Notes: generated from the letters alone by a model not told the origin. Shown: positions 1-12,470, counted from the stretch's first letter. The stretch: 64,000 nt of DNA from Helopsaltes ochotensis (GCA_013400155.1 VXBM01000540.1:446807-510806), one strand, 5' to 3'. Numbers and translations are program-made.

Positions 1-1482
1 GTTTCCTGTGATGAAGAAGTCCTGTTGTTGCTGAAAAGTTCTCTTTCTCTTTATGGTATATGTTAATTTTTTTTCCCTTTGAAAAAAACAACCCAATGAC
101 GGTACAAGAATGAGAGAGGGAGGAGTGGAAGAGAAGCCATAGTGCTTGGCAGCAGTTCTGAGGAGAGCAGGAGCTTCAGGGAGCGCTCACCAGGGCAGGG
201 AATGGCTGCTCAGTCACTTGGTGTTATTTGTTTTGTTGGTTGGGAATGTGGAATACCTGTTAGTATTCATTAGGGAAAATGGTTTTGGAGGTCTTTGAGG
301 GATGAGAACGCTCTCATCCTTATCCTTTCTCTCCTCTCCTGTTTCTCCTGGCAGAAACCTCTGCTCCCTGGCAGAAACATCTTAAAGTATCTAACCAAAA
401 CCATCATGGGGAATACCTAGCTTTAAATGAGGAGAGTTTTAAATTTTTTTTTCAACAAATTTGCCTTTTGTAAAACAACTCCCCTCATGGTACCACCTTT
501 TCCCACCTACCAGCTGGGGGGACACCCCTCCTGCTGAAGAACCTTTTGCTCCTTCCACCTGTTAAATTCAAAAACTTTTTACCTATAAAAGCTGTTAAGT
601 GAAGAGATTACTAAATAAAATGATTTGCTTTGGTCAGCGTGGTAAACGTGACTGGTTGGAGAAGCAGGATGCGTCCCCTGCTCCCTCTGGGTCACAAGCC
701 CTGCCTGCTGCCCTGTCTTTTGGTAAAAAAGTGACAACTCCGATACTTGAATCTCCCCACAGCAAACTGCCTTAACCCAGACCTACATGGAACAACCAGC
801 TGAAAACCCGGTAATTAAGACAAGAAAATGTTTGAAGGGAAAGGCCTCTCTGTTGACACGATTTCTTTTTAATCAGGTCTGATTTATGAAGAAGCACTAA
901 ACATATTTTCTCCTAAATCAGGCTAAGGCTCTAAGTTATTTTAAGGAGCTACAGCTCTTTCTCTTAGGCACAGGATGGACGCCGCGAGCATCCGAGAGAA
1001 ACCAGTTTTGTACCGAAACCTTGGGCAAAAACCTGGCGTAAAGAACTTTGTGTGAGGATCCCAGGCCCAGCGTGGAAAATGTGAGGGGTTAACCCCTGCA
1101 GGGACTTCAGACACCTCTTAATGAGCTCTTTAGTGTTATTAAATAATGTAGAAACGTTAAACCACGCAATGTTGCATCTGTTCTCGCTCCGTTTGCGGAA
1201 GGATGCTCCCAACCGCAGCACGGATGGCACATTTCCCTTTTAAGCTCGCAACACGCTGATCTGCAGTTTGAGAAAATGCCCTTTTTAAAAAAAATTATTT
1301 TAACTTCGCTTCGAATTTTCCCCGCGGAAGCCGGGCAACCAGCTGATATCATTCCAGAATTGAATGCTACAGCTTTAAGATAAGGTGCCGGGCGCTCTCC
1401 GCGCTCACACAGCGGCTCCTCCCGTCCGCTCCTTTTTTCCTTTCTCATGCTGAAAATACCCCACCATGTTCACGATAAGAGA

Positions 1483-1552
1483 TTTCTCTTTTTTTTTTTT
1501 TTCCTTTTTTTTTTTTTTTTTTTTTTTTCCATCCCCCCCTTCCTCCTTCTCC
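1483..1552 (+). repeat. Pyrimidine tract, T-rich then C-rich
   Basis: Pure T/C from 1483 to 1530, dominated by two long T runs. One A at 1531 is followed by a C-rich pyrimidine stretch. It is a low-complexity simple repeat. It lies almost 1 kb from the next acceptor, too far to serve as that acceptor's polypyrimidine tract. Confidence 0.85.
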
Positions 1553-1990
1553 GAAATCCACCAAAACTGAAGAAAAATCCAAGTGACTGTTCTTAGCAGC
1601 TGTGTGGCCCGGAGTTCAGTGGGGAAGCGGCTTCCTGCCGTCCCTATTCATCACCTGCTTCAAAGGCGGCCTGGCCGCTCCAGTGTGCAGGCCAGGTAGG
1701 GTGCCTTTGTGCGCAGGCGGGAGGATTAATATCAAAGCTGCAGCAACCAGGCCCTTGGTCTCGGGCTGCCATTCAGGCAAGCGGGGAGAGGCTAAGAGTG
1801 GCCAAGGTCACAGCATCCAGTGTGGTGCGGACTGGGAACGGCTCCTGAGAATAGAGGGCTTCTTATGAAATCATGGTGCAAGCTTGCGGCACAGCAGGTG
1901 CCCTTCTGGAACACATACATCTGTTTATGTTGGGATAGCGTAGCTGACAACGGGATAATAGAGCTTTGTTTTTTTTATAATTTTCTTGCT

Positions 1991-2013
1991 NNNNNNNNNN
2001 NNNNNNNNNNNNN
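1991..2013. other. Assembly gap (23 N)
   Basis: A run of 23 unresolved bases between T-rich sequence and a resumed unique sequence. Open frames reported across it are artefacts. Confidence 0.99.
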
Positions 2014-2502
2014 CGTTGAGGAATATCGCAGGAAGAGCGTTCGCTTTGGAAATCATAAAGAAATCTTGCAAAGCTTTAATTGCTGGGGTGGGGGGTTTTG
2101 TGTGTGTATACTTAAGCGAAGGGGCGAGCAGGCTGCCTATTAACCATTTAGGATCCTCAGCCCTGCTGAGGAGCAGCAGCGGGATACGGGGGGCGCCCGC
2201 CACACAATGCGACAATGCCTCCCCTTTTTCTTTTTTCCTTATATTATTTTTTTGTACGCTTCCGACATTTGTACCAACAAATTGGGTAAGGATGCGCTGG
2301 ATTTGCTCGGTTGTCTCCATTGTTGGGATTGTCTGGAGGAATTCTGTCACGCTAACGGTGGCTTTTTAAGAGGTGAGGTAATAGTGACGTAAAAATAAAA
2401 TTGCCAACTTGATGAAATTAAGGGGGAAATTAAGCTGTAGACGAGTTGTCATGACGACAAGGATGTTCTATTGATGAACTGTACTCCTCCCTGTCCAATC
2501 AG

Positions 2503-2685
2503 ATAGTGGAGCTGAAGCTGGAGCATGAACAGGAGAAGATGCACCTATTCCAGCAGCACAACGCAGTGCAGGACTGCCTGGTCCGAGACCATCAACGGGA
2601 GATCGAGAAACTGGACAAGCAGCTCCGCGCTGCCATGGCAGAGAACCAGAGCCAAACTCAGGAGACCAGGAGACGAGACGGCCAG
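2503..2685 (+). CDS. CEP112: CEP112 internal exon A (61 codons, coiled coil)
   Basis: Partial CDS. The product is CEP112 (CCDC46), a coiled-coil protein reported at the centrosome; its molecular role is poorly defined. The exon follows a pyrimidine-rich acceptor ending CCAATCAG and is followed by the donor GTAACG. It reads ATA GTG GAG CTG through GAC GGC CAG in phase 0 at both ends: 183 bases, 61 codons, no stop. The peptide begins IVELKLEHEQEK and ends RRRDGQ. It is rich in E, K, Q and R, with leucines and other hydrophobics at heptad-like spacing and no globular or membrane segment. Its order and wording match the vertebrate CEP112 segment just before the next exon, from memory of the human protein. 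The reading frame opens upstream of the acceptor only by chance; nothing suggests a start codon here. An alternative family of long coiled coils is unlikely, because all four exons match one protein collinearly. Confidence 0.9.
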
Positions 2686-5600
2686 GTAACGATCAATAAC
2701 GCTTGAAAGGCGTCCGCTTATTAGAAATTGCTGATAATGAGTGTTTCCTGTTTGCCAGCATTGTTGGTGGTGCTCGCTGGGGGAGCATTTGCGAAACTGG
2801 CACATAAACGTGATTTCGTTTTTCTTTTTTTTCTCTTTTTTTCTTTTTCCGCTTTCCCCCCTCCCTTCCCACTGCTGAATAGGGCTTTAACTGCAAAAAC
2901 CACAGGTAGCCAGATTAAAAATCCCATGGTGCGCTATAACTCGGCCTATTTATAATCTTGTCTCATTTTCTTTCATGATGGATTTGTTTAAGAAAAAAAG
3001 GTATCTGTTCTTTTTTCCCCCCCAGCCCTCACACTCACCCTCCTTTTCTCCTTCCTGGGCAAATCCATGTGAATTATATCTGCTTCGTTCGTGTGCTTTT
3101 TTTTTGTTTTAAATCTCTGCAGGTAACTCACACATGGCTTTAATTCCTTTTGTTCATGTCTGTTTTTTGTTTCAGTTTTTGTATTCTAGATTTGCATTGT
3201 GCGTTTGGTTCCGTGTGTCGGATGTTTGATAAGATGATGTGGGTTTGGGGTCGCTTGCCATCACGTTTATTTTCCTACACACACGCACCCCTCCCATCCT
3301 CCATCTCTGTGGTCACTGTTGGAAGCCATTTGGCAGAATAACCCCCAGCTGGGGTAGCATTTGACTCTTCAAACTTCTGGATGAAATGCACACTGTCAGC
3401 ATGGAAAATGATCTTTATGAGTTTTCACTTCAAAAACCATCTTACTGCCTTTTTTTCAATGTATTTTGTAAGGATGGCGTGGTATATTTTCCTAAGAGCC
3501 TTTATTAAAAAGGCCTGCAATGGCAATATTCTAAAAACTAAGGTGATTTTCTAGTTTGAAGAGTTTATAGAAAACAATCTTGCCTGATCAGCGTTAGAAT
3601 TGCTTATCACGCATGGATTATTTTATACCAAACTGGACATTTTGGTAAAGCATCTTTAATGACACGTTTTCCGCGCACCACCACCTTCCCTATGAGATGT
3701 TAGGCTCAGACTAAGAGGCATTTTCACTCTACTTTTCCTGTAGACTGGTAGGCTGTGGCTTTTACTAACACCTCTAATGGAGGTGAATTGAAAATTTACT
3801 TTTGAAATCAATTGGTTTTTCACTTTGGACGGCTCAGACTATCGAAATCTGGATTAAGGGAAGTCCATTAGGAAGCAAACGGCTTCTTGGGGGAGGTTGA
3901 GAGGTAAATTGCAAAGCCAGGACTTATTTCTCCATTTCCACCATTGTGGTTTTCCAATGAAAACGGGATATACTTTGTGAGAACACTTGAGAAGGGGATG
4001 CTCAGGTGGCCTCTGAATAAAAAAAAAATAATTAAACCTCGCCTTTTATTTTCCGCTGCATTGTAAGAGCGAACAAAGCCTTAAGTGGTTCAAGGGATTG
4101 GTTTTTATCTTTGTGTTTTTTCTTTTGGCCCAAGATAGATTCATCTCAGCTCTGGATCTGTTTAGGAATATCTTTTCAGAGTTGTAATCTTCTCTCACCT
4201 GCATTTCTGCTGATGTTTTTATTTTTGCGGACAAAAATAAACTGTAACTCCCACATTTAAAAAAGGCAGTTTTGGAATTATATAGAATTATTCTGTCTAC
4301 ACACCAGTGCTCATCCCAGTGCCTGTGTTGCTCTGTAACACTGAGTACAAAAGGAGAGGGACTCTCTTCAGCAAATCCTGAGAACTGGGAAGTGTCTCTA
4401 AGTCCAGCTCTGGTTTGTGCTCCTGGGGTCATTTCTGGCAAAGGTTGGAGCCCAAAGTTTGGTTGTACTTTCTGTTTGCAGGGGGATCAACGATGCTACT
4501 ACAGGTGCTTTGTGGAAAGCTGCAAATTTTGACAGCTATTGGGGGAATCTAAACAGTGTGAAAAGCAGAGTTGGGCCTTTTTACAGAGCTTTTCTTTGTG
4601 GTTTGAATATCCCTGTACAGTCATTTGAACATCGCTATGAGAATGACATGTAAATCAGGGAAGAAAAGGCAGTTACTTTGACTAGAAGAGCTGTTGTTTG
4701 TTTAAATTCCAGTGAGACTCTCCCAGCTTTCAAGGACGCAGATTTTTCCCATTTGGGGAAATAAATTGCTCTTCGTTCCTTCCTCTGGTCTTTGTATTCA
4801 AATCCACCTCTGCCTTTGCAGTAAGCTCTACAGACAATACTGGTGTTTTTTATGGAATTATAGCACAGATTTTTAATAATTTTTTTTTTAATTAATCTTC
4901 GCATATGTTTACTAAAAATGCGTGTTTTGGACATCTGATGTGACTAACGGCCAGTGTCCTTTATGGAACATTGTCAGGCTTTTAACAAAGGTAACACAGT
5001 CATTTAATGGGTATTTAACAACACTGCATTTAAAAAACCTGTTAAATTGGAATCTCTGAGAGCAGTAATTTTTAGGAGTGCTTGGCGTCCCAGCGAAGGT
5101 GAGATGAAATAGGAGCGGAGGCCATTTTGCTTGGCGAAATGAAAAGTGGATTTGCTGGGTTATTCGAAAAATTTAAATAATAATTAGTGTTAATCACATA
5201 TGAGTAGCTTGGTTTGAAGGACCTATCTGTTCGGTGTTGGGTGAATGATGTGAAATCACTGTTATTATAGGTATTCACTGGAAGTCCTTCTTAAATCCTT
5301 TTCCACATGAAAGAGTAGCGAATACATATTTCCTAATATACATGGTTAAAATATGTATTTCTCACTATATTCCTGAAGACAGCTATGACTGACTACCGCA
5401 GATCTATTTCTTTTATTAATACTGTAAAGATTAATTTGTTTTTTTTTATTATAATATCCAATATCTCTACTTTCACGTAGGTCTTCAGAGACCGTGAAAG
5501 ACACTATACAAAATAGTTAGATTTTATTCAAATATAAATACATTCATTCATGCTTTAATCTCAACTAGAGTATAAAAATTAAGATTTGAATGCCTTTCCA

Positions 5601-8600
5601 GATTTTAATTAAATATGAAACAATGTTATTTCTTTGTGAAGTTTAGGTCTAATATATTTTCAAGAAAGGAATTTGATTGAAGCGTACCACCTTTTGTGTC
5701 GATAAATTTCTGGAAAACGACTGCATTCCACTTGGATTTCTCCATTTCTAGGAGTCTTGCTCTGATTTTTTCACCTGGGGTTATGATGCTTGGGGAGGAG
5801 TAAATTGACTTGTAGGTCAATAAACGTCAAAACAGTACAAAGGCTTTTATGCCATGCTGTGGTCTTGTAGGCTTTTAAATCCTGTATGTTTTCTATGAAC
5901 TGCCATAATGTTATTCTTTAAACAGTAGCTAATCACACAGGATTATGTTTTGGATCACTGCTTCTATTTAATTTAGATCTCTGGATTTTCTGTAGGAGCA
6001 TTTTTAAGTTTGCTCATTCATTCCACACCTCCCTCAGTAATTTTAATTTATCCATCAGTTCACAAAACAGGGAGCTCCTTGCCTGATGGAAACCCTTCTT
6101 TTGTTTTAATAAAAGCAGTCTTGCTATGGAATCAGCGATTTTCTGAAGCAAGACTTCAGGTCACAGAGAGTATATTCAGTTTGCTTGGGGGAACGAAATA
6201 GCAAAGTTAGGAAATTTTAATAACTGAAGCGGAGGGGCTGAGGTGCCAGTTATGCCCTCATATTTCCCCTTTATTCTTTGAATGCCCTTCTTTCCCCAGC
6301 ATCTGCCACGTGTCCTCAACCAGCTCAAAGATTTCCATCTTCCAGCTGCTGCACAGAGTTGGATCATTTTCCTGCTCGTTCTTCCACCGTTGACCTTTGG
6401 GCAAGGAGAAGAAATAAAATGTACCCCTGTAACATCAAATACAGTGCTTGGCACTAAAGGGGAGGAAAGAAAGTTTCCATGAGGAAGCTGAATCCTCTTT
6501 CCAGGTTCTGTTCCGAGATAATTGGCCAGGCCACTGTGTTCATCCAGTCGTAATTGGGTCAAGAGCAGCTGGAGTGCTCGGGCACGTTCTGCCCGCGGAT
6601 GTCACTGATGTCACGGTGTTTAATTTTAACAGGCAACGTTTGTGCTCTCAAAAATGAGGCTGCTCTAAGAGGGTGCTCTTTTGGGGTGTCTTGGGGCTCT
6701 CAAGAAACCCTTATTGGTTGGGAAAGAAAAACCTTGAGTGGTTCTGAAGCTCTGTGAACACAAACATTGGGAGCGGAGCTTGTTACAAAAAAACCCAGCA
6801 AACAGGCTGGAGGTGGTAAGAAGAGTTAATAAGGTGTTATCCCATGGCTGAAGGATCCGTTTCCTTTTTCCTCTCTTGCTTTGTGAACTTTCCATAATCC
6901 CCTGGGCCTTTACCATCCTGGTTTGCTTTCCCTTCTCAGAAATCAGCAGCTCCTCCCCTGGTGTCCCATGTACAGCACATCCCATCACTTGTTTTCTGGC
7001 TTCTCCTCTTTGGAAATTTATTTCTTTGCACTTGGGATCAACAGTCTTTCTGCAGCTATTGCCTTGCACCTGGTTTTGTCTGAATTAATTTGAGCCTGTG
7101 GAGTTAAAAAACCAGTAGCAATCACTATTTTCATTCCAGCGATGATAGTTATTTTCATTCCAGCATGTTCTTGGTATATGTTGTGGTTCTGTGTAGATAA
7201 TTAGTGTATCAGCCAAGTGGGGGAAACAGAGGACATTTATCTTGGCTCCATAAATGTCTGAAGGGTGGCTGTGCTGCTGTGTGTCTGCTGCAGAGCTCTG
7301 TCAGCTATCGACAAGAGGAAATACAGAAAAACCCCAATAGAGACATTACCCACTTGTTTAGTGATGGTTAAATACCCAACTCATGCCCAGTTTCTGTCTG
7401 TGTGCAAATACTGCTGCAACAGTAACTTTGCAGTACCACATTAAGAAGAAGGATTTGGGGAGCGTGTTTTTCAGAATAGGAGACTCTCTTCAACTTTGAC
7501 CTGAAAGAACCTATTGTTATCTACAGATAAATCACAGATTAACTCCTCTGCTTCATGTAATTGTTTTAATATCTCCAGACACCGGTTCCCACTAGGTTAT
7601 TCTCCCAGTGGCAGTGGAAGCATATTGCCTGAGGGGATCTGGAGGGTACAGATAGAGGTAGTCTGGGAAACATTCAGATGCTGACGGTGCTACTGAAGTC
7701 ACTGCTGTTTACAACTTGGAGTAAATAAACTATATGGCTCTTTTTTTCCTTTTACTTCCTTTTCTTAGCAAAAGATGTCTTTGGCATGAGAAGAAATGAA
7801 CTGCTTGCAATGCAGGCTTTCTCTGCAGCCAATCTGAATCCTGGAGTTGCAATCTAAATATTTGTTTGTTGTATTTTGCTTGGAGAGTGGCTCTTGGGCT
7901 GCCAGTCAGACTGCTGTAGACAGACAGCCGTTCCCTTTTAGCCTTTCCCAAACAAAAGCTTTTGGCTGTATTGCAGCATGTTTCATTTACCACCAGTCAG
8001 CCCAGGATAATGAACATGACTGTTGATGTAAAGTATTTAAAGTACCAAATGTTTGTTGCAGCACTTGTGTGGTTTTCCTTGGTTGTTATTCACAGTCTGC
8101 TGACTCAGGGCTGCCATGGATCCCATTGATGGGGAATATCTGCCGAAATCAGGGATCTGGTGCTGGGTGCCATGGAGATGTTCACACTGGGCTTTCACTC
8201 AGAGCGTTGCTGTGAAATGGTCAAATGCAACAGTTTCTTGTGGAAATGCTCAAATACTGTGAACCCACAGAGCTGGGTTTCACTTGAGTGAATGCAGGAG
8301 AGCTGTGGGAAGAGTTTGGGCTGCAGCCCTGGCATAACCTTTGAGAGAAGAGTTAAAAATGAGCCTTTGAACTGAGCAGACAGTGCAGGCTCAGTGTTCT
8401 CTCCGTCAGGGTCTGGGTCTCCTGAGCACATCCCCGTCCCTGCTCAGGTGAGCCCACCTTGCCTCATTTGTGTCCCTGCTGCCTGGGGTTGGGACACCTT
8501 TCAAACACCTGTTGATCCAGCTGTGAACATCTGCCCCTTCCTCCCTTCATGCACCCTTCAAAGTCTCCTTGTGCCATAGTGGGTGATCATCTCTGATGTC

Positions 8601-9961
8601 TGCAACGTTTTTTCTCCACTCTCACTCTCTTCATTAGGACTGGAATTGGATTGTGAGGAATTTGGGGCGGGAGGTGTGACTGACTTCACTCTCTCCTTTT
8701 ATGCTTCAGTCAGCCCAGCACTTGAAATATTTAAAGACATTTTTGGAAGGCATACATAATAGTGCACAAAATGTCATCTGCTGATTAAAAATGTTAAGTT
8801 AACTTAGGAGACAACAGACATTTTGTGCTGTCTACAGTGTATGTAAAAGAGAAAGCAGTTGCCATAGAAACTAGCTCATCACATAATATGAACTCTGAGT
8901 CTGAGATGGAGTTCTTTTCAGCAAAATGGACTTTCTGTTTCTATAATATGAAATTGAATATATCTGGTAGTTATTACAACATTGCAACCAGTGTTTTTAT
9001 GGGGTTTTTTTGTTTCATTTTAAATATTGGCAGCTGAAGGTGGAGTGTATAATTTCACTCAGCTAGGGGCAGGGTGTAAATCTTATGGCAGTGATTTTAT
9101 TTTATACCAGCACTCCTTGATTAGGAAGAAGTGATTATTTCCTGCATAGATGTTAATAAACATAGATTAATTCCTCTGAATAGAAATGAGATCAGCTTTG
9201 CTCATCAGTGAGATGTAAAGGCTCTTTATGCCAGGTTTTAACACATCCACTAGGTGTGGCTTTGCAGGCAGGGTTTGTGTGTGATGGCTGCAAGGAGTGA
9301 TTAACACTAACAGACAATAAGCTGCACGCGGTGTGAAATCATTTCTCACATTAAAGTTACATTAAGGAATCCTGAAGTCAGAAATGATCAGGTACAAACA
9401 GGTGCATGTACAAACAGGTAGTAAGTGCAGCATTTGAGGTGGTGTAATGTAATTTCTAAGCAGAGAGGCAAAAATACTGTGTTAGTCTGTAGAAATGATC
9501 GATTTACAATGAAATCTCTCAATTTTGATTTGATTGATCTCTTGATCTCTGGATTTGATTGACAGAGCTTGTGCTTTCTATGTGAAGATCAATGTATGTC
9601 AAAGCCAGACTCTGAATTTGCTTATTGATATGACTTCCAATTGTGTCCAAATCTTCAGAGTGTAGTTTCTCAGATATTGGATTGTTCAATATAGTACAAC
9701 TAATATGTCTGCTGCACAGAGGAGGGAATGCTTGCTCACAACTTCATTAACGGTTTTTAGTTCTTTTGAAAATTGCTTCTTCTGTTACCTTGTAATGTGT
9801 TTGAGGCAGTTGTTGAATAGAAGGAAGTTGACTTCTCCTAGTCCATAGAACAAGTGCAGCAATTTGGAAAACAGCAGTGCCATCCGCTTCAAACATTCCC
9901 TGAGTGCTGAAGGGACATCCTCTAATGGGAGACCAGCATTCATTCTGGAGTTTTTTCACAG
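2686..9961 (+). other. CEP112: CEP112 intron A-B, proximal part
   Basis: First 7.3 kb of the 26.4 kb intron between exons A and B. It begins with the donor GTAACG. Apart from pyrimidine-rich runs (2812-2870) and short homopolymers, the sequence is unique, AT-leaning and free of recognisable repeats. Two places carry a 3' splice-like sequence fused to a 5' splice-like sequence (3122/3123 and 8447/8448), described under findings. Open frames up to about 134 codons occur on both strands, overlap one another and match nothing I know. I see no gene or RNA feature in this stretch. Confidence 0.8.
2812..2870 (+). repeat. Pyrimidine-rich low-complexity tract
   Basis: About 60 bases that are almost entirely T and C, with T runs of 5 to 8 followed by C runs. 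It lies 127 bases after exon A. Simple low-complexity sequence. Confidence 0.75.
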
Positions 9962-10890
9962 CATCATAGAATAATTTGGGTTGGAAGGACCTCTGGAGGT
10001 CACCGTGCCCAACCTTCTGCTCAAAGCAGGTCTGACTTCAAAACCACATCATGTTGCTCAGGGCCAAGTCCAGCTGAGTTTTGAAAAACGTGCACTGGTG
10101 GAGATTTCCCAGCCTTCTTGAGCCATATGCTCCAGTGCTTTACCAAGCCAGTGTGAAATCCCTTTTCTTGGATATGCAACTGGAATATCTGTTGTTAAAA
10201 TTTGGACCTGTAGGTTCTTGCCCTTCCTTCGAGAGGAGTCTGCCTCTGTCTTCGCCACAATTCCTTGCGCTCAGCTGAAGACAGCAGATCGATTTTTCTT
10301 TGGTGTTTAGCTCTCCAGGCTGAATAAACCTGGCTTGGTGAATTCCCTGTAGGGATTGGTGGCCCATTCCTCAGCTTGCAGTGCTTGAGGTCCCTGTGGA
10401 TGGCAGCCTGCCCTCCAAACCCCTGCTTCCCCAGGAAATGCCATCCACAGTGTGGCACAGAGTCATGGTGTCCATCCTGCAGGGCTTCGGAGCAGGTGTT
10501 CAGCTGCATCAGCCCCATCTGAACTTGGAGAATTGCCACTTGTTGGCTGACTCTTGACTCCTCCTGTTCAAACCCCGTGAGTCCTGTGAGTTGTCTGCTC
10601 ACCCTGGAGAGATTTCTCTGCTCACCCTATGTCCCTTCAGTTTGACTGTACAGACCCTGTAAAGTCTGTATCAAAACCTTGCTAAAATCAAGATAAATGA
10701 CACTGGCACTTCTCCCCTTTCACTGCAGAAGACAATCACTTTATTCAAGCCTGCCTTGCCCTGGTTTATCCAGCTTGCTGTTCCCAGTGACCCTTTTATG
10801 CTTCCTGTGCCTGGAAATTAATTTCATGGAGTTTTATGCCGTCATTTTTCCAGGGATGGAGGTTAGGGTATCCTGTCTGTGATTACCTAC
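9962..10890 (-). mobile_element. CR1 LINE fragment, 3' part, reverse orientation
   Basis: Starts with the complement of the CR1 3' tail (CATCATAGAAT), then the hallmark TTTGGGTTGGAAGGACCT and CCAACCTTCTGCTCAAAGCAGG stretches. Further in, it has the CTCTCCAGGCTGAATAAACC and CCTTGCTAAAATCAAG landmarks typical of the avian CR1 3' region, and it ends near the TTCCAGGGATGGAGGTTAGG landmark. The tail is at the low-coordinate end, so the element lies on the minus strand and is 5'-truncated at the high-coordinate end. It is strongly diverged, with no intact reverse transcriptase frame. At roughly 0.93 kb it is the longest mobile-element copy in the window. The outer right boundary is approximate. Confidence 0.85.
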
Positions 10891-11609
10891 TAAGGTGCTA
10901 TGTATTGCAAATTAAGTAGTTAAATTTCTTAGAGTATGCTTTTTCTCTCATCCCTTTTCTAAAGAAAGATTATCCAAAATCAATTTAGTCTCTCTTCCTT
11001 AGGTCATCAGATGTTAATTCCATTCACTCACTGCCACCATAAATCAAGTTTTGAACAGTAGTCTGGCTGTTAAATGATATATATCTTGATAGGAGAGATT
11101 CTATGATCTGCTCAGTTCCTCAATTCAATGGTATTTTAAATACCGAGTGAAAGAATGAGACACTGGGCGAGAAATGGTGACAATCTGTAGTTTGGAATGT
11201 TAACACCACTTGTTTTGGCAGCAGTGCTGCTCGTAAAACAATAAGATCCATATGGATGCTAATTTTCCCAATTTTGAGTAATAAATACAACCTCTTTATG
11301 GTTTAAGTAATGATATTACTCAATACCACTGCAGGGTCCAGTAGATGGTTTCATGATGAGGTAATAAATAGCGATTTTGGAGAGCTGATTTATTTGTGTT
11401 TTTCTTTTATGTGGTTTCTGATGGGGGAAGAAGAAATCCCAGAGCCAGTGCAAAGCCTTGCCCTCTCCTGTAGCTGACATACTTTGGCTGGAGATATGTC
11501 AGCTGAGAAATATGAGCCCATCCATACAGCTCCGCACGCTCCCACATTAAAGTGTTATAAAGGAACCTTCAAGTGGAAAACCAGTAACAAATTGCAGCTG
11601 AGATGCTTA

Positions 11610-12470
11610 TGGCAAATTACGCTGCCCCGCGTGCCCCACCACTGCTCTGCCTGTTCCTGCTTTAGCCAGGAAGAAAAATGGGAGCCTCCTCTGGTTTTCC
11701 TGTGTTCCACAGACGGGAGCTGCGAGGGGGAGCAGCCCCAGGCCCCCGTGGTGGCTTCTCTGCGGGGCTGGGCTGATATTGCTGGCACGGACACAGAGCT
11801 GAGTATTTCACCAGTAAAAATCTCTGCAGCTGTTTCCCCACCGGCCCAGCCCCGGAGTCCGTAGCAACTCCTCCAAGTCTTTGCTGCCTCAGAAGGATGG
11901 AATTTGCTGTCCCATCCCGTGGAGGGGAGGCCAAATGCTGTGCACTCTCTGAGCCCTGCTCCCACCCCAGCGCCGTGCCCGGTGTGCGCTGCCAGCCCCA
12001 GGAAGGGCAGACCCTCCCTTTCCGAGCTGCTCCAGCCCCTTTCCCACCAGAGCACCCACCTGGGCACAGCACACCCCACACAGGCCAGGCTGGGGTCTGT
12101 CCCCTGCCAGCTCTGAGCCCTGAGGAGCAGAGAGGTGCCAGCCAAGGGCTCCTGACTGCATCCTGTGGGGCATACCGGGGAGATGGGACAGGAATGCAGT
12201 GCCAGGAATCTGTTGGAGCTGGGTGATGCAGCCCCTGGGGCACTGCTGTGTGCTCTGGGACCACCCCTGCAGGGATCCAGCTCAGGAGAGCCCATTCCCC
12301 ATCCCCACCTCTGAACTGGGGCTCTCAGGCAGGAGCAGCTGCCCTGGCACGGCCCTGCAGAGCCCACGTGGTCCTTGCTATCGCTGCACGCTTCCCATCC
12401 CGATGCATTATCTCTTGTCTTTTCTGCTGCCATTTGGTGCTTCTGGTTTCCCTCACGCCCAGATAAGAGC
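11610..12470. other. GC-rich intronic block with overlapping open frames
   Basis: About 0.86 kb of markedly GC-rich sequence within an AT-leaning intron. It is open in several frames on both strands: 311 and 200 codons on the minus strand, and around 120 codons on the plus strand. The minus-strand peptides are rich in W, G, S, P and C, show no domain and change character between frames, as expected where stop codons are rare for compositional reasons. No AG/GT exon structure or known family is apparent. It may be a decayed repeat or a GC-biased patch, and I do not call a gene here. Confidence 0.55.

Larger units (their letters stand above)
1..2502 (+). other. CEP112: CEP112 intron upstream of exon A (3' part)
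   Basis: Non-coding sequence preceding the first exon seen here, taken as the 3' part of a CEP112 intron whose start lies outside the window. It holds an AT-rich unremarkable stretch (about 1-960), a patch with many CpG dinucleotides (about 970-1450), a long pyrimidine tract (1483-1552), a 23-base N gap (1991-2013) and a motif-rich stretch (about 2195-2400) leading to the exon acceptor. The open frames here are short, overlap on both strands and show no recognisable protein. The intron assignment follows from the exon being internal (AG acceptor, phase 0), not from any feature of the intron itself. Confidence 0.75.

Noticed and set aside
7128..7164. Repeated TATTTTCATTCCAGC (two copies 22 bases apart), which looks like paired acceptors
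   Set aside because: A short direct duplicate with no exon after either AG; kept only as a note.
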